Translations under genes and position numbers: made by a program
Assembly: GCF_014638915.1 (NCBI RefSeq)
Contig: NZ_BMFQ01000001.1
Location: 1,253,142-1,317,141, forward strand
Source: Xanthomarina arctica
Lineage (GTDB): Bacteria; Bacteroidota; Bacteroidia; Flavobacteriales; Flavobacteriaceae
Length of the DNA: 64,000 bases
Direction of reading: 5' to 3'
Shown: piece by piece, positions 23,873 to 33,042 of the stretch
Layout: each line of letters opens with the position of its first letter
Position numbering within the stretch: position 1 is the stretch's first letter
Notes under the pieces: model-generated
Told to the model about the DNA's origin: nothing
What the model saw: only the letters and a program-made list of their open reading frames with translations
Databases searched by the model: none

Positions 23873-25060
23873 TTAACTAACAGCTTCTTTGATACGTTTT
23901 ATAGCTTCAATAATTTGCTCTTGGCTCGCTGCATAACTAATACGAATACAATCGGGGTTTCCAAAGGCTTCACCTGTAACAGTTGCTACTAAAGCTTCTT
24001 CTAAAAGATATAATGAAAAATCTGTCGCGTTATTGATCTTTTTTCCTTTTAAGGTTTTTCCGAAGTAATAAGAAATATTAGGAAACACATAAAAAGCACC
24101 TTCTGGGGTGTTGGTTTTAAAACCTTCAACTCCTGAAAGTAAATCTAATACCAAATCCCTACGAATTTTAAATTCGTCTATCATGTATTTTACACGTGTA
24201 GGAGATTCATTTAAAGCCGTTATGGTAGCACGTTGTGCAATACAATTGGCACCACTAGTAATTTGGCCTTGCATTTTGTTACAAGCACGAGCAATTGCTT
24301 CTGGAGCTCCAATGTATCCAATTCTCCAACCCGTCATTGCAAAGGCTTTAGAAACACCATTTACAGTAACTGTTCTATCGAACATATCATCAAATTGAGC
24401 CATGCTTGCATGACCTTCTGATGTGAAGTTTATGTGTTCGTAGATTTCATCTGAAACCACATAAATATTTGGATATTTTTGAAGTACATCTGCCAAGGCA
24501 CGTAATTCTTCGGTACTATATAAAGACCCACTTGGATTACATGGCGAGCTATACCAAATCATTTTTGTCTTTGGTGTAATAGCTGCTTCCAGTTGTTCCG
24601 GAGTCATTTTAAAATCGTTGTCAATAGATGTTCTTACTTCTACAGGAACGCCCTCAAAAAGTTCTACAATATCTGCATAACTCACCCAATATGGACATGG
24701 TAAGATAACTTCATCTCCTTTATTGATCATGACCGAAGCCACGTTTGCTAAAGATTGTTTTGCGCCAGTAGACACGACAATTTGAGGTAATTTATATGTT
24801 AAATTATTATCGCGTTTAAATTTAGTAATGATGGCTTCTTTTAGCTCTACATAACCGTCAACAGGAGAATAAGAATTATAGTTTTCATTTATAGCTTGAA
24901 TGGCTGCATCTTTAATATAATCTGGCGTGTTAAAATCTGGCTCGCCAAGACTTAATCCAATTATATCTTTTCCTTGTGCCTTAAGTTCTCTTGTTTTTGC
25001 TGCCATAGCTAAAGTGGCAGAAGTGGACATGTTTAAAACTCTCTCTGAAAGTAAGCTCAT
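23873..25060 (-). CDS. Class I pyridoxal-phosphate aminotransferase (aspartate type)
   Basis: This is a fold-type I, subgroup Ib aspartate aminotransferase. It likely moves the amino group between aspartate and 2-oxoglutarate, though prephenate or other substrates are possible. The PLP lysine is Lys238 in NGVSKAFAMTGWRIGY. Other landmarks are LSLGEPDFNTPDYI, VVSTGAKQSLANV, SPCNPSGSLYS, VVSDEIYEHINF and the substrate-binding arginine in CIRISYAAS near the C terminus. Its 395 residues are the usual length. A TATTTTCG -7-like box lies at 25083-25090 on the minus strand. Confidence 0.9.
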   Translation of the reverse strand: MSLLSERVLNMSTSATLAMAAKTRELKAQGKDIIGLSLGEPDFNTPDYIKDAAIQAINENYNSYSPVDGYVELKEAIITKFKRDNNLTYKLPQIVVSTGAKQSLANVASVMINKGDEVILPCPYWVSYADIVELFEGVPVEVRTSIDNDFKMTPEQLEAAITPKTKMIWYSSPCNPSGSLYSTEELRALADVLQKYPNIYVVSDEIYEHINFTSEGHASMAQFDDMFDRTVTVNGVSKAFAMTGWRIGYIGAPEAIARACNKMQGQITSGANCIAQRATITALNESPTRVKYMIDEFKIRRDLVLDLLSGVEGFKTNTPEGAFYVFPNISYYFGKTLKGKKINNATDFSLYLLEEALVATVTGEAFGNPDCIRISYAASQEQIIEAIKRIKEAVS

Positions 25061-25082
25061 TGTTAAATAGTGTTTAGTAGTG

Positions 25083-25090
25083 CGAAAATA
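25083..25090 (-). promoter_or_regulatory. -7-like box of the aminotransferase (TATTTTCG)
   Basis: One difference from TAnnTTTG. The same TTCG variant is found before yqeY and the M43 protease. Confidence 0.45.
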
Positions 25091-25092
25091 AA

Positions 25093-26187
25093 TTAAGCCA
25101 AACTAGGGTTTTTACCTAGTACTTTTAATTGGTTGTAATGTTCTCCAATGGCAGTCCAAATAGAATTATATTCATTGTAAGGTAAGCTAAATTCATGTGC
25201 AGTATCCTTAACTATTTTGGCTATGTCTTTATAATGAACATGGCTGATATTAGCAAATAAATGGTGCTCAACCTGTCTGTTTAATCCGCCAGTATAAAAT
25301 TCTACCATCCAGCTTTTTGGTGAAAAATTAGAGGTTGTAAATAACTGATGGATTGCCCAAGTATTTTTCATGTTTCCATTTTCATCTGGCATAGGCATAT
25401 CCGTATTTGGCATAACATGCGCCAATTGGAACACAACACTTAAGATAATTCCAGCCGTATAATGCATGATTAAGAAACCAATTAATACTTGCCACCAAGC
25501 ATAACCTAAAACTAAAGGTAATACCACCCAAATAGAATAATATAATATTTTACCAATAATTAACTTCGTCCATTGAGTTGCAGGATTAGGGAAATCGCCA
25601 TAAGATAATTTTCTTTTTAAATAGATATATGTCTGTTTAAAATCTGTAGTAATAGCCCAATTAACAGTTAATAAACCATATAGCAAAAAGGCATAATATT
25701 TTTGATATTGGTGAATTTTCAACCATTTAGAATGCTTCGAAAAACGAATGATTCTTCCGGCATCGATATCTTCATCATGACCTTGAATATTGGTGTAAGT
25801 ATGATGTAAAACATTGTGTTGTACCTTCCAGTTGTAATCGTTTCCAGCAAGGATATGAATACTACTTCCCATTAATTTATTAACCCATTTTTTGCTTGAA
25901 AAAGAACCATGGTTTGCATCGTGCATCACATTCATGCCTACGCCAGCCATTCCAATTCCAATAACCATCACGGATACAATAAGTAACCATGTTGGTAAAT
26001 CAACTGTTAATAATAAAACTAGAGGGCCAAGTAATAATGTAAACATTATGATGGCTTTAATATATAGTTTCCAGTTTCCTGTTTTTTTTATGTCATTTTC
26101 TTTAAAATAATTGTTAACACGTTTGTTCAGTGTTTTGAAGAATTTCGCAGAGTCTATTCTTGAGAATGATAATGCTTGTTTTGTCAT
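25093..26187 (-). CDS. Membrane fatty acid desaturase (acyl-CoA/acyl-lipid type)
   Basis: This integral membrane di-iron desaturase has the three histidine clusters: HDANHGS, HNVLHHTYTN and QVEHHLF. QVEHHLF (Gln in place of the first His) is typical of front-end-like and bacterial delta-type acyl-lipid desaturases. There are about four membrane segments (for example AIIMFTLLLGPLVLLLTVD and WLLIVSVMVIGIGMAGVGMNVM). It probably introduces a double bond into membrane acyl chains to adjust fluidity. I start at ATG 26187 (MTKQALSFSRID, 364 residues); a longer frame reaching 26244 would cross into the promoter. The upstream region carries a notable direct repeat around the -7 box. Confidence 0.9.
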   Translation of the reverse strand: MTKQALSFSRIDSAKFFKTLNKRVNNYFKENDIKKTGNWKLYIKAIIMFTLLLGPLVLLLTVDLPTWLLIVSVMVIGIGMAGVGMNVMHDANHGSFSSKKWVNKLMGSSIHILAGNDYNWKVQHNVLHHTYTNIQGHDEDIDAGRIIRFSKHSKWLKIHQYQKYYAFLLYGLLTVNWAITTDFKQTYIYLKRKLSYGDFPNPATQWTKLIIGKILYYSIWVVLPLVLGYAWWQVLIGFLIMHYTAGIILSVVFQLAHVMPNTDMPMPDENGNMKNTWAIHQLFTTSNFSPKSWMVEFYTGGLNRQVEHHLFANISHVHYKDIAKIVKDTAHEFSLPYNEYNSIWTAIGEHYNQLKVLGKNPSLA

Positions 26188-26230
26188 GCTATTGTTTTTA
26201 CAATCTGATAATCTTATATAAATAACTATC

Positions 26231-26262
26231 AAATATGACGCCAAAGATAAATAAATATGACG
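26231..26262. promoter_or_regulatory. Direct repeat AAATATGACG flanking the desaturase -7 box
   Basis: AAATATGACG occurs at 26231-26240 and 26253-26262, a 22-bp period (about two helical turns). The perfect minus-strand -7 box TATCTTTG (26242-26249) lies between the copies. This arrangement suits a regulator occluding the desaturase promoter. Confidence 0.55.
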
Positions 26263-26305
26263 TGCATCTTAATAAATTTTTCATAAAAAAGCACATTAAT
26301 TTAGC

Positions 26306-26313
26306 TACTTTTG
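26306..26313 (+). promoter_or_regulatory. -7 box of the rsmG promoter (TACTTTTG)
   Basis: Perfect TAnnTTTG followed by TGCAAA, 16 bases before the ATG, so the leader is very short. Confidence 0.65.
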
Positions 26314-26329
26314 TGCAAAATTAAAAGAT

Positions 26330-26959
26330 ATGCAGTTACTTCTTAAATATTTCCCTAACCTCACTGAGGATCAAATCGATAAATTTACAAAGCTAGAGGC
26401 TTTATATCAAGATTGGAATCTAAAGATAAATGTGGTATCAAGAAAGGATATAGACGAACTTTATTTAAGACATGTCCTGCATTCTTTAGCCATAGCCAAA
26501 ATTGTAGACTTTAAACCTGGAACTAAAATTTTAGATGTTGGAACAGGAGGCGGATTTCCTGGAATTCCCTTAGCCATTATGTATCCTGAATGCTCGTTTC
26601 ATCTTGTGGATAGCATTGCTAAAAAATTAAAGGTTGTCGACGAGGTTGTTGAAGGTTTAGGTTTAGAAAATGTAAAAACCACCAATAAACGTGTTGAGGA
26701 AACTAAAGGTACTTACGATTTTATTGTAAGTAGAGCCGTTGCCGCTATGCCAACTTTTGTGCATTGGGTAAAAGGTAAAATTGCTAAAAAGCAAAATCAT
26801 GAATTAAAAAATGGTATAATATATCTTAAAGGTGGAGATTTAGGCGAAGAGCTTCAAAATTATAAAACTGCAACCATTTACGATATTACTGATTTTTTTA
26901 ATGAAGACTTTTTCGAAACTAAAAAAGTGGTGCATCTGCCTTTGAAGTATAAAGGTTAA
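26330..26959 (+). CDS. rsmG: 16S rRNA (guanine527-N7)-methyltransferase
   Basis: RsmG (GidB) methylates N7 of G527 in the 530 loop of 16S rRNA; its loss gives low-level streptomycin resistance in other bacteria. The fold is class I SAM: KFTKLEALYQDWNLKINVVSRKD and LYLRHVLHSLAIAK, then the SAM motif ILDVGTGGGFPGIPLAI, HLVDSIAKKLKVVDEV and FIVSRAVAAM. At 209 residues it is the normal length. It is divergent from the desaturase and ends in a bidirectional terminator. Confidence 0.95.
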   Translation: MQLLLKYFPNLTEDQIDKFTKLEALYQDWNLKINVVSRKDIDELYLRHVLHSLAIAKIVDFKPGTKILDVGTGGGFPGIPLAIMYPECSFHLVDSIAKKLKVVDEVVEGLGLENVKTTNKRVEETKGTYDFIVSRAVAAMPTFVHWVKGKIAKKQNHELKNGIIYLKGGDLGEELQNYKTATIYDITDFFNEDFFETKKVVHLPLKYKG

Positions 26960-26975
26960 ATAATTTATTTCATAT

Positions 26976-27016
26976 AAAAAGAAAGCCTTCCCATATGGAA
27001 AGGCTTTCTTTTTTGC
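26976..27016. terminator. Bidirectional terminator after rsmG
   Basis: AAGAAAGCCTT (26979-26989) pairs with AAGGCTTTCTT (27000-27010). A and T runs flank both sides. Confidence 0.85.
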
Positions 27017-27034
27017 TTGTTTTTTAGGATTTTT

Positions 27035-29410
27035 CTATTTCACGATAAGCTTTGTTTTTAAACTCTGAGTTGTTTGTGTATCTACATTTAGAATGTACAT
27101 GCCTGATGCAAGATTCAATGGGATTGTTGATTGACCAGATAAATTTGTCATTGCACTATAAACTACTTTTCCTGTAATATCAACAATTGAAATGTTGGCA
27201 TTTGGGTAGTCTTTAGAACTAATTAAAGTTAGATTATTTGTAATTGGATTTTGTTTGAGTTTGATGACATTATCCAAGTATGTTTCTGTAGATAAGGTTT
27301 GTTGCAAGATTTCAAATAAAGCAAAAGCTACATTTCCTTGAGTTAAGGTAACATGAGGTTCGTTAATTTCCGGCATATACCAAGCATCAAAAGGTGTGAT
27401 ATTGGTGGTTGCTCTGGCAGTTGTAACACCAGTTGGTGTGTGGAACCAGTCAATTTCGTTGTTAGTAACCTCAAAAGCCATAGAACTTACGCTTGGAATA
27501 AAATTAAAATAATCTGTACTTAATGAAGCTAAAAATTCTCCAACAAGCCCATCCGTTGATAAATCTTCAGTTAAATTTAAAATATCAAATAAGCCACCAG
27601 ATGCCGCATCAACACCATTAGAGTATGAAAATGCTCTAGAGTCTGCATTATTAATTCTATCGTTCGCTAAAGGAAACCACCAAGCAAAATCTAGATGTAC
27701 TTTACTAGTTTGAATTTGTGTGCTTGCGCTTGGAGTAAAATAAGTTTCAATCTTCATCTCGGCTCCAGTCATGATATCGATATTTGCATTTAAAATACGG
27801 CTTCCAGGGTTTAAATTATTGGCAGCGGTTGTATTGTCAGGGTAACGACTATTAATGCCACTTCCGTTTATTATAGATACATTACGCGATAATTCTGGAA
27901 AGCCTGTCGTTGTTAAATTATTCATTCTTCCATCAAAAACAGCTTTAAAAGGGTGTGCTCTTGGTAAAGACAACGAGCTGTTAAAAGTCACGTTATCACT
28001 ATTGGTGATATGAGGTTCAAATTGATCTGTAAGCATTTGTCTAGCGGCTGAAGATCTTAACATGCCATCAATAATTGGTTGTAATTCCTCCACATTTTGA
28101 TTTCCTAAAACCCAAAAATCATCTAACCCAAAAGCTAAAAAATTAAATTGATGTTGAAACCCAATTGGAACATTGGCTCCATGATGAGGTGCATCAAATG
28201 AGATCCAAAGGCGTGTGTCATGATTCATATTTTGATTTTCCATATAATTCATAGCATATCTAGATATGAGGCCTCCCATACTCGGGCCAATAATAACGTT
28301 TTCTGCGATGCCCACTTTTTCAGCATTTATGGTGTTTATAAGTTCTACCAGCAACATGGCATTTCTTTCAATAAAATCGACACCACCATCAATAACTGTA
28401 TTATCTGCAGTTCTTGTGTAGATAGGGAAATTAAGAATAATAACATCGAAACCTTCATCTCTAACTAAATCGCCTAGATTTGAAGTGGTGCCACCATCGT
28501 TGAAATTTAAAAGTTCATATATTCCAGTAACGTCTCTTCCGTCTCCAGGATCAAAACCATCTACAAGAATAATAGGTTTGTCAAGAATATTATCCGCACT
28601 TAAATAGGTTTCATATTCTCCTGTCCCTGGATAAGAAACAGTTTCGCCATAAGGGGACAAATCTGGAGTAATAGTAGAATTAAAGGTTGTGATAACACGA
28701 TTGGAATTGGAATATAAATCCTCATTCGAATATTGGATTTCCATGTGGGCCTGACGTGTGATAATATCGCCATTTGCAAGAGTTAATTTGAAGGTGATTG
28801 TTTTTTTACCGGCTTCGGTGTAAGTAACTACCATATTCTGGTTTAAGCTAACAACTTTATAACCAGAGTCATCATTAAAATCTATTTGAATGTTTTCAAT
28901 AACCTGATTTGTGGTATTGAAAATATTTGAAGCGGCTAAGTTAAACGTAGTTTGCAAACCTTTGTGATTGTTTCGTAGTGGCGAAGCTAGTGTGATGTGT
29001 TTTTTTTCAAAAACTGGAGTATTACGGGTTCTTACCAGGTAGCCTTCTGCATCTTTTCTTACGGCATTATTTTGTAAAGCTTGATCTTGAAAAGACTCAT
29101 AATCACTGTGGATTATGGCAAGAGGAATAATCTTAGTAAAATAACTTTGCTTGCTTTGTTCTTTTAAGTTTTCTAAAGGAAGGTAGCGTTTTTCCAAGTC
29201 TCCTTGCACTATAGCTTTGTATGCTTGATAGAAGTTATAATTATTAACGGTCCTTTCATTGTAGGTTTCAAGGTCCGTTATTGGAGAATTTGGAATTAAA
29301 ACAGAAGTTTCCATATCTGAAACATCAAATTTTTCAAATGCGTTCTTTTTATCTTGAGAGAAGACGCTAACTGTTAGAAGGATTAAAAATAGAAAGTAGT
29401 TTTTTTTCAT
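27035..29410 (-). CDS. T9SS-exported alpha/beta hydrolase (lipase-like)
   Basis: The protein has a signal peptide (MKKNYFLFLILLTVSVFSQ), an N-terminal beta-rich region and a central alpha/beta hydrolase domain. The domain starts at PIILVDGFDPGDGRD and has the nucleophile elbow GPSMGG with Ser377. It is followed by ISFDAPHHGANVPIG, a lipase-type lid and oxyanion region. The last 75 or so residues are a T9SS type A sorting domain (NITGKVVYSAM-like DITGKVVYS, ASGMYILNV, KLIVK), so it should be secreted or surface-anchored via the Por system. The substrate is unknown; PGAP1-like or triacylglycerol lipase-like hydrolases are the nearest description. I start at ATG 29410 because of the signal peptide. 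Confidence 0.85.
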   Translation of the reverse strand: MKKNYFLFLILLTVSVFSQDKKNAFEKFDVSDMETSVLIPNSPITDLETYNERTVNNYNFYQAYKAIVQGDLEKRYLPLENLKEQSKQSYFTKIIPLAIIHSDYESFQDQALQNNAVRKDAEGYLVRTRNTPVFEKKHITLASPLRNNHKGLQTTFNLAASNIFNTTNQVIENIQIDFNDDSGYKVVSLNQNMVVTYTEAGKKTITFKLTLANGDIITRQAHMEIQYSNEDLYSNSNRVITTFNSTITPDLSPYGETVSYPGTGEYETYLSADNILDKPIILVDGFDPGDGRDVTGIYELLNFNDGGTTSNLGDLVRDEGFDVIILNFPIYTRTADNTVIDGGVDFIERNAMLLVELINTINAEKVGIAENVIIGPSMGGLISRYAMNYMENQNMNHDTRLWISFDAPHHGANVPIGFQHQFNFLAFGLDDFWVLGNQNVEELQPIIDGMLRSSAARQMLTDQFEPHITNSDNVTFNSSLSLPRAHPFKAVFDGRMNNLTTTGFPELSRNVSIINGSGINSRYPDNTTAANNLNPGSRILNANIDIMTGAEMKIETYFTPSASTQIQTSKVHLDFAWWFPLANDRINNADSRAFSYSNGVDAASGGLFDILNLTEDLSTDGLVGEFLASLSTDYFNFIPSVSSMAFEVTNNEIDWFHTPTGVTTARATTNITPFDAWYMPEINEPHVTLTQGNVAFALFEILQQTLSTETYLDNVIKLKQNPITNNLTLISSKDYPNANISIVDITGKVVYSAMTNLSGQSTIPLNLASGMYILNVDTQTTQSLKTKLIVK

Positions 29411-29483
29411 CTTAATGGTCATTTGATTACCTTTTAAATATACTAAGTTTTGGGGCAAATTACTGATTTATAGGAAAAAAGGT

Positions 29484-29520
29484 ATAAAAAAACCCTTAAG
29501 TAGTAAAACTTAAGGGTTAA
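29484..29520 (-). terminator. Terminator after pruA
   Basis: AACCCTTAAG (29491-29500) and CTTAAGGGTT (29509-29518) pair. On the minus strand the stem is followed by seven T residues. Confidence 0.85.
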
Positions 29521-29541
29521 AATATTTGATGTGTTATGTTT

Positions 29542-31167
29542 TTAACCTAAGAAAGGGTATCTGTAATCTACAGGGGTTACAAATGTTTCTTTTATCATTC
29601 TAGGAGAAATCCATCGCATTAAATTTTGTGCAGATCCTGCTTTATCATTTGTTCCAGAAGCTCTTGCGCCACCAAAAGGTTGCTGTCCTACAACGGCACC
29701 AGTTGGTTTGTCGTTAATGTAGAAGTTTCCAGCACTATTTTGTAAAGTTTCAGTTGCTTCAACAATGGCATAACGACACGTAGATAATATAGCTCCAGTT
29801 AATGCATATTCACTAGTTTCATCAACTAATTTCAATGTTTCAGAAAATTTGTTTTCTTCATAAACATAAATAGTCATAACAGGACCGAATAATTCGGTAC
29901 ACATGGTATCGTATTTAGGGTTGGTAGTAACAATAACTGTTGGTTCAATAAAGTAACCTTTAGATTTATCGTATCCACCTCCAACGATGACCTCAGCGTC
30001 AGTTGCTGCTTTAGCTTGGTCAATATATTTAGCTAATTTATCGAAAGAACCTTCATTTATAACGGCAGTAACAAAATTGCTTGGATCTTCAGGTGATCCC
30101 ATTTTGAATGATTTTACATCTGCAATCACATATTTTTTAACATCTTCCCATAAGTTAGAAGGAATATATGCTCTTGATGCTGCGCTACATTTTTGTCCTT
30201 GGAATTCGAATGCACCTCTAGAAATAGCAGTAGCTACTTGTTTAGCTACAGCCGATTTGTGAGCCACAATAAAATCTTTTCCACCAGTTTCACCTACAAT
30301 TTTTGGATAGGTTTTATAGTTTTCAATATTATTACCAATTTGTTTCCATAAACTTTGGAAAACAGGTGTAGAACCTGTGTAATGTAATCCTGCAAAATGA
30401 GGATTAGCCATAACGGTATCTGTAATCATTCCTGGATCTCCAAAAACAACATTTATAACACCATCTGGAACCCCAGCTTCCTTAAAGATATCCATAATAA
30501 CTTTTGCTGAATATATTTGGTTGTTACTTGGTTTCCATACAACAACGTTCCCCATTAAAGCCATACAAGAAGGTAAGTTTCCAGCAATAGCAGTAAAGTT
30601 AAAAGGTGTTACCGCATAAGTAAATCCTTCAAGAGGTCTGTATTCTACTCTGTTCCAGGCATCACTTGTGCTTTCTGGTTGTTCCATGTAAATGTCTGTC
30701 ATGAACTGAACATTAAAACGTAAGAAATCAATCAGCTCACAAGCTGCATCAATTTCAGCTTGATGTACTGTTTTAGATTGCGCAATCATAGTTGCGGCAT
30801 TTATTTTTGCTCTATATGGTCCAGCAATTAATTCAGCTGCTTTTAAAAAGATACCAGCACGTTGTTCCCAAGGCATTTGAGACCAAGATTTTCTAGCTTC
30901 TAAAGCTGTTGCAATAGCTTCTTCTACATGAGATTTTTCAGCTAAATGGTACGTCCCAACTACATGCTTATGGTCGTGAGGTGGAGACATGGTTCTGGTG
31001 TTACCAGTTGTAACATCTTTTCCGTTAATATACATTGGTACATCAACTTGACTATTGTACATTTCTTTATAAGCTTTTAAAACGGCTTCTCTTTCCGGAG
31101 ATCCTGGAGCATAACTCATAACAGGTTCGTTTACAGCTATTGGTACATTAAAAAATCCTTTTCCCAT
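29542..31167 (-). CDS. pruA: L-glutamate gamma-semialdehyde (pyrroline-5-carboxylate) dehydrogenase
   Basis: PruA oxidises glutamate semialdehyde (from proline or ornithine) to glutamate with NAD+, the second step of proline catabolism. The aldehyde dehydrogenase motifs are AVTPFNFTAIAGNL, VVWKPSNNQIYSA, GLHYTGSTPVF, the glutamate in VGETGGKDFI and the catalytic cysteine in AFEFQGQKCSAASR. Its 541 residues match stand-alone PruA, unlike the fused PutA. No proline dehydrogenase gene is adjacent. A perfect -7 box lies 39 bases upstream. Confidence 0.95.
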   Translation of the reverse strand: MGKGFFNVPIAVNEPVMSYAPGSPEREAVLKAYKEMYNSQVDVPMYINGKDVTTGNTRTMSPPHDHKHVVGTYHLAEKSHVEEAIATALEARKSWSQMPWEQRAGIFLKAAELIAGPYRAKINAATMIAQSKTVHQAEIDAACELIDFLRFNVQFMTDIYMEQPESTSDAWNRVEYRPLEGFTYAVTPFNFTAIAGNLPSCMALMGNVVVWKPSNNQIYSAKVIMDIFKEAGVPDGVINVVFGDPGMITDTVMANPHFAGLHYTGSTPVFQSLWKQIGNNIENYKTYPKIVGETGGKDFIVAHKSAVAKQVATAISRGAFEFQGQKCSAASRAYIPSNLWEDVKKYVIADVKSFKMGSPEDPSNFVTAVINEGSFDKLAKYIDQAKAATDAEVIVGGGYDKSKGYFIEPTVIVTTNPKYDTMCTELFGPVMTIYVYEENKFSETLKLVDETSEYALTGAILSTCRYAIVEATETLQNSAGNFYINDKPTGAVVGQQPFGGARASGTNDKAGSAQNLMRWISPRMIKETFVTPVDYRYPFLG

Positions 31168-31205
31168 GTTTGTTTATATTTTGTAATTTGTAAAAAATTC
31201 AGGTG

Positions 31206-31213
31206 CAAAGTTA
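31206..31213 (-). promoter_or_regulatory. -7 box of the pruA promoter (TAACTTTG)
   Basis: Perfect TAnnTTTG on the minus strand; leader of about 32 bases. Confidence 0.65.
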
Positions 31214-31311
31214 CAAATTTTTTACCGATTAACATTTCATTGTTATCCTAAAGGCAAGTTAAATTCTAAGTTTTTTTGTAAGTTGCTAAACCGTTTTTAG
31301 ACAATTATTTT

Positions 31312-32037
31312 ATGTGTACCGTAACTCTTATTCCTTTGGGGAAAACCAATTTTGTATTAACTTCTAATAGAGACGAAGCGCCAGACAGAGAAACTTTAGA
31401 TCCAGAATTTTATATGGAAGCGCATGTGAAACTTTTGTATCCCAAAGACAAGGTAGCAGGTGGGACATGGATTGGTGTAAGTAGTAAAAAACGACTTATT
31501 TGTTTGTTAAACGGTGGTTTTACAGAACATAAAAGACAAGAAAAGTACAGAATGAGTAGAGGCGTAGTGGTTAAGGAATTGTTAACTACAAACCATCTTT
31601 TTAAAACCATTGAAGCCTATGATTTTTTTAATATCGAGCCGTTTACCATTGTGTTAGTGGATTGGGTTGATGAATTACATTTTTATGAACTTGTTTGGGA
31701 TGGGATTGCCAAACATCTTACTAAATTACCTTTGGAACCTAGAATATGGTCTTCTTCAAGTTTGTATACAAAGCCGATGAAAGATTCCCGATTAGATTGG
31801 TTTAAAGGCTTTAAAGCCAATAAAGAATTAATACCCGAAAATATGCTCGAATTTCATAATTCTGCAGGAAAGGGTAATTCGGATTTTGGAGTTGTCATGG
31901 ATAGAGGTTTTGTTAAAACAACAAGCATTACCCAAGTTATAAAACAAGATGAAGAAATTGACTTGCAATTTTTTAATCTTCAGAAAAACACAAAATCAAA
32001 TACGACATTTATTTTTGAAGAAAATACCCATGGATAA
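31312..32037 (+). CDS. NRDE-family protein (TANGO2 homologue)
   Basis: The protein begins MCTVTLIPLG, then TSNRDEAPDRET, the NRDE signature that names the family, and has GGTWIGVSSKKRLICLLNG, typical of it. The human relative TANGO2 is linked to lipid and haem handling; the biochemical activity of bacterial members is not established. Cys2 would become the N-terminal residue after methionine removal, as in Ntn-type hydrolases, but catalysis is only a hypothesis. The 3' end overlaps the next gene by eight bases (ATGGATAA), so the two are translationally coupled. Confidence 0.85.
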   Translation: MCTVTLIPLGKTNFVLTSNRDEAPDRETLDPEFYMEAHVKLLYPKDKVAGGTWIGVSSKKRLICLLNGGFTEHKRQEKYRMSRGVVVKELLTTNHLFKTIEAYDFFNIEPFTIVLVDWVDELHFYELVWDGIAKHLTKLPLEPRIWSSSSLYTKPMKDSRLDWFKGFKANKELIPENMLEFHNSAGKGNSDFGVVMDRGFVKTTSITQVIKQDEEIDLQFFNLQKNTKSNTTFIFEENTHG

Positions 32038-33019
32038 TTCAGGAATCATTATCACTTTAGGGTATCCTGAAACTGTTGTTATGATTTCTGATGAATGGTA
32101 TGTAAACTATCTCCATTATTTGGGAATAGGTACCAAAAATTATGTTAGAGCTGGACATGCTGCATTGGTTTTAATAGATAAAAAGACAGGGTTTTTAGAA
32201 TATTATGATTTTGGTCGTTACATAACATCCAGTTCAAATGGACGTGTAAGAAGTAAAGATACCGATTGTGAATTAGAGTTTCCTATGGTAGCCAAAATAG
32301 GTAATGAGAACATTTTAAATTTAAATGATATTCTAGAGTTTTTGTCGACTAATCCAGAATTAACGCATGGTAAAGGAACCATGTACGCTTCTGTTAATAA
32401 TGAAATTAATTATTTCGAGGCGAAAAAATACATCTTAGAACTTCAAGACAAACAACAAGTTCGCTATAGTGCTTTTATTACAGGCGCTAGTAATTGTGCT
32501 CGTTTTGTAACCGATGCTTTAATTGCTTCAGTGACAAATAACAGCATTAAAAAAAGATTGCGTCGCTCTAAGCGGTTCACACCAAGTACAGTTGGTAATG
32601 TGTTGATAGCGGCATTAAATTCCAAAGTTTATCAGGTAGATGAAACAGGTAAGTTTTTAGATAATAAACTATCTATTAGAGCTATTAATAAAACTTGTTT
32701 TTTGGATAAATTAGTGAATCACAAACCTGATTTTGAAGGAACCTTACTCCCTAAGGCCTTAGATCATGTTCATGAATTTGCTCAGTGGTTGCCAGGGATT
32801 GGATCTGGAGCTTGGTTTGAATTACATGAAACAGAAATTCTTCACGAATATGTTTTTAGGCGCATTTCGCCATATGGAAACGTAGATATTCACGCTATTT
32901 TTGCTGTTAATGATACATCTTTCGCTTTTGGAGATGGTTTCACATTTATGCATAACTCTACCTGTAAATCTCTTCATATTAAACAAGATGAAAAAACCTA
33001 CATATTTAATAGAATATAG
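32030..33019 (+). CDS. DUF6695-type protein with permuted papain-like signature
   Basis: I recognise this as a flavobacterial family of unknown function (I believe DUF6695). The 329-residue protein has no signal peptide or membrane segment. It contains a histidine strand RAGH43AALVLIDKKTGFLEYYDFGRY followed about 110 residues later by a Cys motif SNC156ARFVTDAL. That His-then-Cys order, with NCxxF at the start of a helix, recalls permuted NlpC/P60, LRAT or PPPDE enzymes, which act as acyltransferases, thiol proteases or amidases. The C-terminal third is another domain (HEFAQWLPGIGSGAWFEL). I start at ATG 32030, which overlaps the end of the NRDE gene; a TTG/ATG further upstream at 31949 would overlap it by 90 bases and is not needed. 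Confidence 0.7.
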   Translation: MDNSGIIITLGYPETVVMISDEWYVNYLHYLGIGTKNYVRAGHAALVLIDKKTGFLEYYDFGRYITSSSNGRVRSKDTDCELEFPMVAKIGNENILNLNDILEFLSTNPELTHGKGTMYASVNNEINYFEAKKYILELQDKQQVRYSAFITGASNCARFVTDALIASVTNNSIKKRLRRSKRFTPSTVGNVLIAALNSKVYQVDETGKFLDNKLSIRAINKTCFLDKLVNHKPDFEGTLLPKALDHVHEFAQWLPGIGSGAWFELHETEILHEYVFRRISPYGNVDIHAIFAVNDTSFAFGDGFTFMHNSTCKSLHIKQDEKTYIFNRI

Positions 33020-33042
33020 AATTTTAGGTAAAAAAGTAGAAA

